Source: Glossina fuscipes
Taxonomy: Eukaryota; Arthropoda; Insecta; Diptera; Glossinidae
Assembly (NCBI RefSeq): GCF_014805625.2
Contig: NW_023998433.1
Location: 1,659,297 to 1,723,296, forward strand
DNA length: 64,000 nucleotides
Direction of reading: 5' to 3'
Below, one piece after another: positions 13,054-25,219 of the stretch. The translations under genes and the position numbers were made by a program. The notes under the pieces are model-generated. The model ran no database searches, was not told the DNA's origin, and worked only from the letters and a program-made list of their open reading frames with translations. How positions within the stretch are numbered: the first letter of the stretch is position 1; the number at the start of each line of letters is the position of its first letter.

Positions 13054-16000
13054 GGCTTGGTTAAATGCTTAAATAAAACTGCAAATAACAAGATTACTTA
13101 GGTTCGATTGGAAGTGTGTGTGTGTGTGTACGCGTTTACCTGAAACGACTAATTAAATAATTGTAAAAAAACGCTGAATAGTTTTGTTTTGCATTTTGTT
13201 AAACAAAAATTCTCAGAGAAACGAATTTCAACTAATTATTTCATATTTGTTTAAGCAAACAAAACATTTGTCAAATTTGTTAATTCTGTTATTAAAATGT
13301 AACCTAATATGATTTTATAAATTCTAAGTTCTTCTTTATATCTATCCAAGCTCTAGCCTTCAAGAATAAACAAAGTCACAATAAATCAAAATTGATCAAT
13401 CTAAGGAGCAAATCGACTTTCTTTCTTACTTTTGTGTCATAATCGAAAGGTTTCAGTGATTTCCTCAATAGTTTTATGGTTTTTTTTTTTTTTTTTTAAA
13501 TCTTTTTTAATTTTATATTATGGAATAATCTAAGGATTATTTTATTCGACATACATATGCAAAGTAGCTTGCTACCCATTAATCGACGATAAGTTATGGC
13601 TTGTCGTTTATGAGAATGATTAAAATATTAGGTTATAAGAAATTTTGAAAATAAAAAATACTTGATATGTGCGCGATATGTGGACACGATCCATTGAGGA
13701 TGTGTTATTATTGAAATAATGTTGAGAATATAAATTAGTTCTGTCCGCTTTTTATTTTTTGGCCCAAGACACATTTATTTAACAATAAAATGAATGAAAA
13801 GCTTAATCAATGTATTACCCATCCATGATGACTACTATTCTTTTCTATCTCTCAGGCAATTTTCGAATTTCATTTCAGAAAAATGCCTTGTCTTTCGAGG
13901 CTACGACGCTATAAGCATCAAAACATGATTCGAGAAAATAATAAGTCATCTATTATAGGTCGCGTTAATCGAAAAGAATAACGCCCGCTGATAACGGAGG
14001 GAGCGGAGGACATTTCAGGTTGTAACCGCAAACATTTGCTGAACGAGTTTTGCTATACGGGGCCGAATTCCGTGATATTGATCGCGGCCATTTTTATCAC
14101 TCCCTAGTGATCGTTTCATTTGGTTGGAACAACTCATAATACACATAATACATAACCTCGTCCACTAAAATCATATTACTCTAGGTATTCACCTTTATCG
14201 TCGATGTTAATGGTTCGCCTACTGTTCATCATGATTACTTGGTCTTTGGACAACGTAATCTATCCATTATTTCTTATCCTATCACTGCTAAGCATTTAGC
14301 AGCACTTTCTTCGTTTTAAGCTAGAAAAGTGAAGTTTCCCGCAAATGGCGATTTTTATACCACGAAGTTAGCTAAAACTATTCAAGCCTCCACGAAGCTA
14401 TGTTTTGTACGCCTTAATGCGGTATAGCTTGTAGACGATACTTTGACATGAACAAAACGCAGTTTTATTCTACACTCTACAGAAATGTTTGCACTCCCGA
14501 ACTAATTTGTACTCCCAAGCCAATATTATAGATAAATAATTTTAACAAGTAGATGGCAGCATCTTACAGTGTTTCCAGTACAAGCTAAGAACCGCAATTC
14601 GTTATCGTAGCCGAGACCTTAGACCAGTTTAGCTAGAACAGTAAGAAACAGATTGAATGATTGGCAGACGGATGGACGGGACTACTACCATTGCGTCACT
14701 CATTCATTCGTTCATTCATGCATTTATTCATTCATATATATTTATTTACATGCATTTATCTTTTTTATATATTCCAACAACGCATTGTATTCCACAAACG
14801 CATTTATAATATCGTTCTTAGTAAAGACATTAACTTTTAAAATCAATTTGTTCTTCCAAGCAAAATGTCTGCGTAATCGTGCTTTCAGCGAACAAACATG
14901 CCTGGATATCGTATGATAGTTAAATCGACTCCGTTCACTTCGCTCGTGTGAATGACATATCAAAAGTACATTTCTATGAGTTAGAAAAATGCTACAAATC
15001 CCATATATCTAATGTTGCTGGTATGAAAAGAGATTGCATTCAGAAAAGGTTGTCCTGGAAGGCAATCAAAGATTTTAAATGACTTATGAATAAATTTAAA
15101 TACATCTTAGTCTGAGGAAGAAGTTCAATATACTATGAAAGTAACTATGTATAAAACGCATGATGTATGCGTGTGTATATGTGTTATATAATTTTGTATA
15201 TTACATTTAATATAAATACATTACGAATCGCTACTGAGGAGATAACTGCTTTAGCACTTTAAACTGGTATGAAGTGGCTATAAAATACGCATCAATTTAA
15301 ATACGACTTAAGTCAGATGAACAGCGAGGCACAGGCACACAGCATCTTCAATGCCAATAGACTATAAAAAAATACAAATTATTGTTTATTTATTTATATT
15401 TTCATTTTTTCCTCTTTTTTTTAAAATTTTTTTTTTTTTTATATTTTATTGCTTAGGAATTTGTCTGCTCCAATTAATTTTTTAAACAGGGGTGTGTTGT
15501 AACCTTCCTTTTACACTAGCACTGATGTGCACGTACGAGAGATTAAGAAAGACTTTCAAAATAGTGTACATTTAATTATTATTACATTACAATCTTGGCT
15601 AAGCTCAAATGGGCGGCATCCACGCTCAGCCTTAACAATAGCAATGAAGACATTATTAGATATTTTTATGAAAATTTATGTTTGCATTATACATGTAACA
15701 ATATAAGTGCATCAATAAGTGTATGCATCTAAAAATCCTTACGTGCGGTTGCCTCGTTGTGTCACTTTGTTTTTAGGCGCATTTATACATATAATTTAAT
15801 ACTTATCTTTTCAAAGAAACAATGACAACAACAACTGAAGTAATTTAATACAGATTAGCAGCAATACGCGTATATATATATACAAGCATATAGATTTACG
15901 AGTAATACACACATGGATGAGGCAGTTTGTACACGTATGCCACAGTATATGATTATCCTACGGCTAAATCAATTTCGTTGAAATATTTTTTATTAAAATA

Positions 16001-16207
16001 TCGCTCAAATATATAGAATTTCACGAAAACATGCATGCATGTGATCCATTGCTGGACTTAATACTGAGCATACAACTGTTAATTCGACCAACTGTTTTAA
16101 AGGTAAATGTTGAAGTTTCGAAGGATCCGTGTAAACTATTATATATCGATATGATACCGTACGCATTGCATATGTCTCCAACATGACGAACATTACACGT
16201 ACATTAA
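13054..16207. other. Intergenic relic-bearing DNA, no gene
   Basis: Upstream side of the long-tailed transporter, so its promoter should lie just right of 13053; I see no clear TATA box. A (GT)n tract lies near 13114-13129. The stretch 13890-14030 shares a roughly 90-bp block with 17120-17205 (AATAAGTCATC ... TAATCGA-AA-AGTAACG), so it is part of a dispersed repeat. T-rich runs lie at 13481-13497 and 15417-15440. The rest is unassigned. Confidence 0.5.
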
Positions 16208-16690
16208 GTGAAAACTGAAACTTATCCCCGCGGTCTAAACATAGTATTCATCGAGCTTCACGACAAGTTTTTCTCGTTTTTCTGGCGACATGGCGGTATT
16301 GGTTTGGCATCGACCCATTTACGCACTTCTTCAACTTTGTGGAACCGCATATTACCCAAGCCATGCTGGACTGATCTGAATAAATGGTAATCAGAAGGTG
16401 CCATGTCTGGTGAGTAGGCTGAATAACCCACGACTTTTGCGCTTGGGATTGTCGGAGTAAATTCACATACCATCGTCACTCACAACGCATCTTTTTTTAA
16501 GTAGCGGGATGTTGAAACGGTTAAAAATGGCATTTTCGGTCAATTGGTAGCTATTTGCTTTCTTTTGGATACTTCCCAAGACATGTAAATATCTACAAAG
16601 TATTGATTTATGCAGCGCTAAGCTAAGCGAAAGTTCGTTGAGAGTTTGAACTGGGTTAAGGCTTGCAATTCGCTGTCTTCGAACTTTACG
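16208..16690 (-). mobile_element. mariner relic with internal deletion
   Basis: On the minus strand the order is KFEDSELQALTQ at 16690-16650, then a segment matching the relic at the window start, then TSDDGM and YSDNPKRK-S around 16480-16430, then directly GYSAYSPDMAPSDYHLFRSV and KVEEVRKWVDAKP at 16420-16300. In mariner transposases roughly 90 residues normally lie between NPKRKKSW and the YSPDLAPSDYHLF block that holds the third catalytic Asp. Those residues, including the WDQ and VVYYE region, are missing, so the copy is internally deleted as well as frameshifted. At about 16690 it stops abruptly against a family B repeat. Confidence 0.85.
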
Positions 16691-16940
16691 TCACATAAGA
16701 AGTAGTCGAAGTAGTTGTCCAATCCGAACAATTTTGAAGAGTGTTCGTACTTCGACCAAACCACATAGGTATGCCAAATTTCATCAAAAGATCTCAAAAA
16801 TCGAACGCAAGGAAGCAAGAGGGACAAACGGATAGAGAAGCAGAGCGGTACAGTAAAGGGGAAACCCACCTCAACTTCTTTTGGCTGTTGCACACATCCG
16901 CACGAACTTAATATACCATAAATGGTACAGGGTATACGAA
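16691..16940 (-). repeat. Family B dispersed repeat, copy 1
   Basis: Reverse copy of a family marked on its own forward strand by TGAGATCTTTTGATGAAATTT, TTGGTCGAAGTACGAACAC, TTCGGATTGGACAACTACTT and a later block. Homologous stretches are 23745-24060, 38375-38700 and 46105-46440. On the left it abuts the mariner relic; on the right it ends in ATACCATAAATGGTACAGGG, a small palindromic end. Confidence 0.65.
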
Positions 16941-17040
16941 GCGTTTGTTTGAAGAGAAGGGCGTTTTGTAACGATAATATTGTCCACTGCTAGCTATACA
17001 TTCTTCTTAATTTTTTAACTCAATTTTATCAATTCCCAAT

Positions 17041-18260
17041 CACATCAGATCTTTTGGGATTGCCCATAAAGGAAAAACCAATTTTTCGGATATCGTCATA
17101 TGAATGGAAGCACGGTTTGAGCAAACAATAAGTCATCAATTGAAACCATTATCGATTAGAAAGAGTAACGTCATACGAATACAGCGGGGAGAATAATACA
17201 TTTCCCGGAATTGCCAAGTTGAGTGTCTTGTCCTAAATTGTTTGAGCGAATTGTTACTCAGCATCTAGTTTTTGCTATTAAATCTTATATTTTTCCGTTC
17301 CAGCATGGCTTTCGGAAAGGAAGATCTACTGCACGAATCTCGTAAAGTTGGGTTGCCGTGCTTTCAAGGCTTTCTCTAGCGGCTCTCGCCCGAATGTCGC
17401 ATATACTGATTTTAGCAAAGTGTTTGACTTAGTGAACCATAATTTATTGAACTTCAAACTCTATACCTCTGGCTTGCCTTTCTGTTTAGTGAAATGGATA
17501 AGATCGTGTCTCCATAACAGATCATTCAGGGTTCCGTTTAACTTCATCGCCTCGAATGAATTTCCCGTGACGTCTGGCGTCCCTCAAGGCAGCCACTTAT
17601 GACCCCTTTCGTTTAATTTATACATTATTGATCTCCCCGAAATGATTAAAGTCAGCTAGATCGCACATTGAGATCTCTTTAAGTAAAGCTAGATCCTTCC
17701 TTGGTTTCATTAAGAGGTGGTCAAAAGAGCTGAAGGAACCTTACATTACGAAAAAGCTATACATGTTCTTAGTTAGGCCAATACTTGATTATAAGTCGGT
17801 TGAGTAGTCTGCCCCCCATAGATGTTATGTATATTCAATTGAATCAGTTCAAAATCAATTCTTGTTGTTTGCCCCTAGGAATTTGGGTTGGCACCCGTTT
17901 GTCTCTTTGCCTCCTTATGAAAACAAGTTGCCTCTGTTATCCTTACCGTCACATGAGAAACGTAAATTGATTTTTGATGCGCTTCTTAATAAAGTTGATT
18001 AATGGTACTATCGATTCGTCCACATTACTTGGTGAGATAAGCTTTAATGTCCCTAACCGCTTCTCTAGGCACTTCACGTTCATTAAGCTGCGTCAATGTA
18101 GGTATAATTATGAGCTGTTTAACCCGTTTAGAGTTGTTCGCAGAAACCCAAGTGATGTCTGTCACTTAATCCCGATATCGAATTCTATAAAGTGTATCAA
18201 AACAACTTTGGTTAATATGCGCGATTTGCCAATGTCGTATTTAAACTAACTTGCAATCTA
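17041..18260 (+). mobile_element. Jockey-clade LINE relic, copy 1 (reverse transcriptase fragment)
   Basis: Plus-strand remains of a non-LTR retrotransposon ORF2. Readable pieces in order: IAKLSVLS, KLFERIVTQHLVF, HGFRKGRSTA, YTDFSKVFDLVNHNLLNFKL, NRSFRVPFNFI, TSGVPQGSHLGPL (with a TGA after HL), then a jump at about 17660 to SHIEISLSKARSFLGFIKRW, KLYMFLVRPILDY, and a C-terminal part ending in YELFNPFRVVRRN. The segment that should hold the catalytic F/YADD motif is deleted at the jump. Several frameshifts and stops confirm it is dead. Sister copies lie at 29950-32400 (-) and 62680-64000 (+). Confidence 0.85.
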
Positions 18261-20377
18261 AACATCTCATTATGAGTCGACAGTTAATTGGCGTTATTTA
18301 CTGCATCGGTTGCCAAGATTTTGCATGTTTGCGATAGCTTATGGGTTCACTTGCAATTCTGTTCGTTCTGTACTGGTTGTGGGAGTGCCTCTGTGCTAGT
18401 TGTGTACATGTTTTTTTTTTTTTCTCCTTCTTATTTGTTTGTACTTGCATTATTATTTAATAATTATTAATTTTTTTTTCCTCATATCTCCTTATATAGT
18501 TTATACGGGCCATTTGCCACATCATGCCCATTTTCTATCCCTCACCCGTCACGATTCACTAGCACTTTTTGCGGCAGATAGCGGTTTCTGCTTTCGACGT
18601 TCTTTGGCATACAACATAACTTATTCAAACAATTTCTGAATAACGTGTTCAAAGCTCCTGTGTACACGACAGCATAGAAAATTCAAAGGTTAACAAGAAC
18701 AAATCTTTGCACAAAGAGTAACGTCTCTCTGTAAGAAGAGCCCATCCACATTTCGTGCATTCACACATTTCATGAAGTCTCTGATGCTTACTTCAATTGG
18801 ATACTAAAATAGGTACATGAATAATTTAAGTCCCTTTACGGAAGGGTTCATAATTTTGAAACATTAAAATTAACACATAAGTTGGTTCAAAATTTTCGAT
18901 AAGAGCCGCCTAAAATTTAAATCAACATATTCTTATACACGCGACACCGCAGTACTAGGAAGCTGATGTAGCGCAAAAAATGAAAAGCAATAAATACAAT
19001 GAGTATTTTCTTTATACATCTTTGACACCCTTATGATAAATGACATATTAATTGTATCAGTCTTTCTGTCATATATGGATAGATATACATGTTGAATGGG
19101 TTGAATGGTAAAGATCTTAATATGTATAATCCTCTCTGTCTTCCATTATTCCTTCACGCACATCGTTTTGCTTATTTTGCAATAGATTGCATAACACGAA
19201 TCGATCATGTACAGGCCAAGGCTAATGAAGTCAGCAACTAAATATAAATATCGCTTAACTATTCTTCTGGTAACAGTTCAACTATAAAAATGGTTTCTGT
19301 TCAAATTAATAACACTTGCGAAACGGAATAGATCGAACAATTTTTATTGAACTTTCTTTTAAGTAACTCAAAAGTTTCGCCAACGCCACGTGCCAAGATA
19401 ATTGGTTAATTATCGACGAGGCCAAGCAATCGCCGAGATTACTAAATTGACTTTTCGCTCCTCCAGACTTTTCTTATAAGCGTATCAAAGCACATCGATC
19501 ACAATTTCAGTGAAGACGAATTTGGATTAAATTAATTTGGAGTTCTCGCTATTCGATGATCAATGAATGAAAGATTTTAAGCAAAAAGGAAGGGAATACA
19601 AAAGGAAGGGAACATAGCTTTTTTTTTTGTTTTAAAATTGTTTGCACCGTTACGTGCTGCCTTTTGAGTAAGTTTGCTAACAACAGCAAGGAGAAACAGT
19701 TGCTTCTGCTCAATGAAAATAATGAAGCGACCGGGTTCCAGATACACTAACCTTTTGGTAGTCGAATTTTTGCCGATCACACTGTTTATTTATAAGATAT
19801 TAGGCGTTAATGTCTCGAATCGCGTAATGCGTTCAGTGAGCGCCAAAGTCTGGCAAGCAGATATGTGCATATATATTAAATTAAATCTATATATATATAT
19901 ATATATACATATAGCTATAAAGCTTTAACGGTATTTTATTGACAAAGAGTATCAAGGCATGTTTAATTTCAATTTTAAGAACGCGTATGCACTTACTTAC
20001 CTTCAGAGACTTAATCACAAAATAATTTTCTTTTATTTTTGCAAATTTTTTGATTCCTAGTTTACAGTGAAATGTAAATAGATACAGTGATATATATATA
20101 TATATTTAATGTTTTATTAACTATTCACTTGTTTATTTTATTTGTTTATTTTTGGATTGTAGTTTTTTTTTTTCTGTGAGACTTTGTTTCATATTTGCAT
20201 ATATGTAAGTCTTGCTTCGTGTCAACTGCTTAGCTTAAGGCACAAAACGAATTTGAACCATTTCCACTGTTTTAAAAGTCTATGGACAAATTTTGCTACT
20301 GAATTCTCATAAAATTTATTTTTAATAAAACGCAAGAAAAATTAAATAAAAAAATATAAATTGTTTTTGCAATAACC

Positions 20378-20421
20378 AAAAAAAAAAAAAAAATAATAAT
20401 AATAATAATAATAATAATAAA
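20378..20421. repeat. Poly-A plus (AAT)n microsatellite
   Basis: An uninterrupted A run of about 16 bases passing into about ten AAT units. It could mark the tail of a retroposed element, but I see no element body on either side. Confidence 0.8.
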
Positions 20422-20691
20422 GAAAAGCACCCACACAAGCGCACACGTACCGAAATGCATACAACGCTAAGAGATAACTTGCCTTGTACAGTAGATGTGA
20501 AGAAACTTATCTTTGCGGTGGACAGCGACAATAGACACAGAGAATTTCACATGTATATAAATGAATATCTTAGTTAGTCTATACGTTACTGATAACACGA
20601 GTACATAATAAAGACAAATTTTATTTTTAAATAAATAAAATATGAATATACTAAAGATATATTTATATAAAAGCAAAGAGTAAAAGAAACT

Positions 20692-20751
20692 TAGAGAGAC
20701 AGAGAGAGAAATAGAGAGAAAGAAAGAAAGAGAGAGAGTGAGAGAGAGAGC
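20692..20751. repeat. GA-rich purine tract
   Basis: About 60 bases of almost pure purine on the plus strand, mostly GA with GAAA interruptions. Such tracts can bind GAGA-type factors in flies; that role is only a possibility here. Confidence 0.75.
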
Positions 20752-23028
20752 GCGGAGATGAAACTCGGAGAGTAAATAATTTTAGAAATTCTTCAGTTGT
20801 AATTATTTTTTCAATTTTTTTTTTTTATTTCTTTTTATTTTTGCAATTAGAAACTCATTTCATTAGCATTTGTTTGTTTACTTCGTTGGAACTGTTTTAA
20901 GTTATTAGAAAATATTTTTAATTTTTTGTTGTCGTTTTTGTCTCTTTATTACGGTGGGTAGTTATGCGTTAAAGTTACAGTAACGCTACAGAAAACATAT
21001 GTAATAAATTATTTTTATTTAACACTTTCATCTTTATTTGATTATTTTCTGTTTATGCTGTTAGAGAAAACGGAATCATTTCTTAATTATAAAGCAAAAT
21101 AAAACAAATATTAATCTTTTTTTTTTTTGATTTATCTTTTTACTCTGTTTTTTAGGAGAAATTTATTTTTCTTCAATGTGCTTTGAAACTGATAAGAATT
21201 TGAATTTGAAGTATTGATACCGTTACACCTTTCGTTGCTTTCTTGTATACACTAGAATTTTTAGCCTGTTGTCTACTGTTTACTGTTAGTTCAGTTAGTC
21301 AAGAAATAAAGGAAAAATATCAATGTTTGCAATTCACGTTTCTTCTTAAAGCACTTTCAATTGCTTTGAAATCGAAAACAAGACTGATAAAAGTAGAGCA
21401 TGCATACCGTTATTACTTGAGATACCATATATAACTCATATAGATACAGAAAATCAAATCGTCTGCAAACTTTTCGCATATATACATTTCTTAACATTAA
21501 ATAGTCGGATGTTTTTACGTTATATTAGGCAAACATCAAAAACACACAAAAAAGATATAAAGAGAGCGATTAAGGATAGGCGTTAAAAGGGGGATGAGAG
21601 TACGCAATTATACGCTGTCTAATACGGCGGTGAACTTAATCTCTGCGATATTCAAAATATGATTTGAACATGGTCAACATGCACATCTGGATATAAACAT
21701 TGGCATGAAAAGAATTTTAATTTTTTGTCTCATATAGGCGTTCTAAGCGGATCTTCACATAAACACTGCGCTCTTTAAGGACTGATATCATTATAAAACA
21801 TGTTTTTCTCCAATTTTTTTCACTACAAAATAGAGAAGTAGCAGCTCTCGCAAATAAAGGAAAAAAAACCTTTTTTCCGCTTAACCCATTTCCCCTTCAA
21901 GAGTCATAATGCCTCATGATTTCGAATCTAGACAAATAAATTGTTTTAATTCACAATATATGCACCATGGAGTTGATTGATTGCTTTCAAACACTTTTGT
22001 TCCGTTTGCATAAAAGTATTGTGTTTAATGTCACACGACAACATTATTCAAGAGTTGGGATATCTGAACTGAGAAATGCGACAAACACCCTATTTTATAG
22101 TTTCTCTTTTTTCCAAAACTAAGTTGAGGTATTCAAAAAAGGCCCTATTTTATAGGCTTTGCAATTATATTTCATACATTGCGACTTTAAAAATTTTACA
22201 AGCAGTCCTTTAAGTGGACATGCAAAGATTATGCAATTTAGTATTTGCCATTGAGCGAAGGGAACCATGATTTGATCGGGCTCATTTTTGAATTTCATTC
22301 GGAGACATAATATAAAGCAAACATTGACGTATTCTTCATTAACATAATTTTATCGTCTTCTAGAATGGATCTTCGAGACGTCATAATTGGTACTATAAAA
22401 CGAACGGATATATTAGTGCAGCCTCATCCTACATTTTTATTTATATAGAGCATATGGTAATGGGATATTGTTTTATAATTAGTGCGGATCAACGCCTTCT
22501 TAGATTTTAAAACAATAAAGCAACGTTCGCTCAATATATGGTTTATGCTCAATATCAGTAAAACAAGCACAGTAGAACATCTTACGGGAACTACTGTTGA
22601 TTAATTGTACCGATCAGTAGTAAAGCAATAGCAGAACAAATATATTCTAAAGTTTCAAATATATTCTAAAGTTTGCGGTTGTAAATACATGTATACAATA
22701 CGTTGTTGGCATATACAAATTGCCTTAAAATTAATATAAATTAATATATATGTTCGAAAATACGGTTATTTACGTTATCACCAGTTTTCACTGCTAATAT
22801 AAAGTAATCTTAACAAGTGTGTTACTGATAATTTTTTTTTTTTTTTCACAAAAATTATTTTTAATCTTTTTAATTCAACTCCAAGCTATGAATTTGCTTT
22901 GAATAACCTACTACGAGGGTCTTGTTTTTATGAAAACCCCAAAATTATGCAATAATTTGTAACGTCTCACGAAACAAGCATACTACAAAATTTTTGAAAG
23001 ATGAGATTCATCAATCTTTATCTTAGTT

Positions 23029-23231
23029 TGTGGTTAGTAATCATTTTGTGGATGGTATTTTGACCATAATTTATGCAAGTGTGGCTAGTAGTCATTTTGT
23101 AAATGGTATTTTGATCATAATTTATACAAGTATGGTTAGTAGTCATTTTGTGGATGGTATTTTGATCATAATCTATGCACTTGTGGCTAGTGGTCATTTT
23201 GTAGATGGTATTTCGATCATAATTTATGCAA
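23029..23231. repeat. Minisatellite: four 51-bp units
   Basis: Four head-to-tail copies of a 51-bp unit (starts 23029, 23080, 23131 and 23182), each containing a variant of TAGTCATTTTGTGGATGGTA and ATCATAATTTATGCAAG. The unit is exactly 17 codons, so frames stay open through all copies on both strands. The tail after the last unit (23224-23265) is shared with 35418-35460. See findings. Confidence 0.88.
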
Positions 23232-23516
23232 AAATTGTTGAGTTTCTTTTTGTAAACAATGTAAAATGTTTTTCGTTGTATCTGTTGCGGTTTATAAGTG
23301 GCTTTGGGGTTGTGTTTTCTTGTTGTTATACACCTACAGACGATCTTGTGTAAAAAAATATGTTTTGTTTTATGTGTTAGCACCAGTAGATTGTCGAAAG
23401 ATAAGATATGAAAGAAATCTAGCAGAGAAACATAATAGTATTTATTGTTTACGTTCAGCTTTCTTCCGAGGTGAAAGACATAACCAATTTCCTGCGATAT
23501 TAATGTTCTTATCATG

Positions 23517-23700
23517 CGGAGCAGCCTACATACAAGAGTCTCACAGGTCCTACGGATTTTGTAGGAATATTCAATAGTTGTTGTGCATAATTCTTATATA
23601 TTGGGTGCTGCATAAACAAACTGGCCGTGTCCATGGGACAGTCATCTTGCAGCACACCATTCAATACCATCTTCGACGGTAACAATAACAAACGGAATGA
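23517..23700 (-). other. Unassigned coding-like stretch
   Basis: On the minus strand an ATG directly after a CGAAG sequence opens a frame of about 52 codons with residues MVLNGVLQDDCPMDTASLF followed by MQHPIYKNYAQQLLNIPTKS. Its amino-acid mix and its G/C-rich third positions look more protein-like than the surrounding AT-rich frames. A donor-like GTAGGA lies at the end of this block. It could be an orphan exon or a pseudogene fragment; I recognise no family. Confidence 0.3.
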
Positions 23701-23744
23701 AAAAACAAATAACTCGGTACCTGAATGATTGATTTTTACACCGC

Positions 23745-24060
23745 CGCTTTGGATACAAGGGTACATTAAGTGTGCGGATGTATACAACATCTACAAGGGC
23801 TTGAGATACAGCGAATTCGTATTATACCGATCGGATTAACTGCGCTTCGCTATCTGTCCGTTCATCTATCTAAGTGATTTTTGGCCATATCCCTTACAGG
23901 TCGCAAATTTTTGAGATATTTTCATAAAATTTGATGCCCCAAGTTTTGGGTCAAAAACGAAGACTTTTGAAAATGATTCGGATCAAACTACTTCGACCAC
24001 TTCTCATATAAAGCCTTATTTTTAAATATCATTATATGAATATGGGCTGTGGCCCATTAC
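23745..24060 (+). repeat. Family B dispersed repeat, copy 2
   Basis: Plus-oriented member: opens with CCGCTTTGGATACAAGGGTA, has the TCTGTCCG segment near 23855 and the block TTGAGATATTTTCATAAAAT at 23910-23935, then a GATTCGGATCAAACTACTTC block and TTCTCATATAAAGCCTTA. Order matches 38375-38700 and 46105-46440. Confidence 0.7.
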
Positions 24061-25017
24061 AGGTTTTGCTTATTTAAGTCCTCGAAAGAAAATAAAAGCT
24101 CTTAATAAAAGCAAATTTCAAATAATAAAATTTCTTAGCAAAAGCAATAATTTAATTAACTAGTAAAATTTTCAATTAATTTTTTAATTCTTTTTGCAAT
24201 TAACTGCAAGTTTTTTAATATTCAAAAAAAAAAAATAAATTTTTTTTTGTATATTCAATCTATTCATAAATAATCTAAAAAAATTTTCTCCGAAATATTA
24301 TTCAGGGCTATCAGACTTTTTTTTGCCTTAACACCTTTTCTAGTAGACTTTCGCATACAACAACAAGAATTTTAACCCTGTCAGGAAATGAAGTAATATC
24401 CATGAAAATTAATGTATTAGCGTACAGTTGACAGTTGACACCGATGGCATTTTTTCAATAAAGCATTGGAAGTTCAGATTGTCTGGGTATATTTAAAATA
24501 AATTGAAAGTATTGGACTTGTTTTAAAAAAACGGTAAATATCCCTTTTGCTGCTATGCGAGGAATCGCAAAGCTCAGTTGCAAAGCTGGCATCGTTAATA
24601 AAGAACACTACGCTATCAAAAATTAATAATACCCAATAATCTTTGGTATACGCGATGTAAAAATAGGCACGAAAACATCTATATTTTTGATTAGCGGAGA
24701 ATTTCGCTTTGATTTAGGCAAGCTCATCCAAGAAATACAGGTCTATAATTTAACTTATATGTTGGCATCAATATCTGCCATCAAATGATGGCACTTTCTA
24801 AGATGACCATAACCTTAAATAAGTAAGAGTTTTTGCTTAAGAGATTTAGTTACGCTTAGGGAATATTCAATATTAACTAATTATTTAATTATGTTTAAAG
24901 TACTCATACAATATTTTTCCAGCCTGAAAAATCTGAAATATTGTGTCTTGGCCACTTTTTAACCGTAGAACTTATTTCCGTGTTCTAAGCAAATTATAAT
25001 AATAAAATAAATTAACA
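24061..25017. other. AT-rich spacer, no gene
   Basis: Nothing recognised apart from A- and T-rich runs (around 24223-24249). The right end carries minus-strand AATAAA signals at 25018-25023 and 25083-25088 that belong to the transporter ending at 25220. Confidence 0.5.
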
Positions 25018-25082
25018 TTTATTTTTATTGGAAATATCCATAAAATTTTTATACAATATATAGGAATAAAAAGCATTGGTTT

Positions 25083-25088
25083 TTTATT
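25083..25088 (-). terminator. Poly(A) signal of second CAT transporter
   Basis: AATAAA on the minus strand about 130 bases after the stop at 25220. Another copy lies at 25023-25018; either may be used. Confidence 0.5.
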
Positions 25089-25219
25089 TTGCATTTTGGT
25101 GTTGAGAGGGTGGATGGACTCTCTCTTTATCGCTTCACATCTTGTTTTCAAATGATTTATCAGACTTTTCTTATTTTTAAGTACACGTTTACTCTTACTA
25201 TATTAGTAAACAATCTTAA

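Larger units (their letters stand above)
18261..22990. other. AT-rich intergenic DNA with simple repeats
   Basis: No gene recognised in 4.7 kb. Contents: T-rich runs at 18410-18425 and 18470-18480, (TA)n near 19890-19910 and 20090-20105, an A-run followed by (AAT)n at 20378-20421, and a GA-rich tract at 20692-20751. Open frames here are low-complexity or lysine/phenylalanine rich and carry no motif. Confidence 0.5.

Noticed and set aside
17348..17602. Reverse-transcriptase-like frame as a functional gene
   Set aside because: It is a slice of a LINE with stops, frameshifts and a deleted catalytic motif.
23029..23231. Four spaced repeats as a CRISPR-like array
   Set aside because: Units are head-to-tail with no unique spacers, and the host is a eukaryote.
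23030..23353. 107-codon plus-strand frame over the minisatellite as a gene
   Set aside because: Open only because the 51-bp unit is a multiple of three; the same is true of the other strand.
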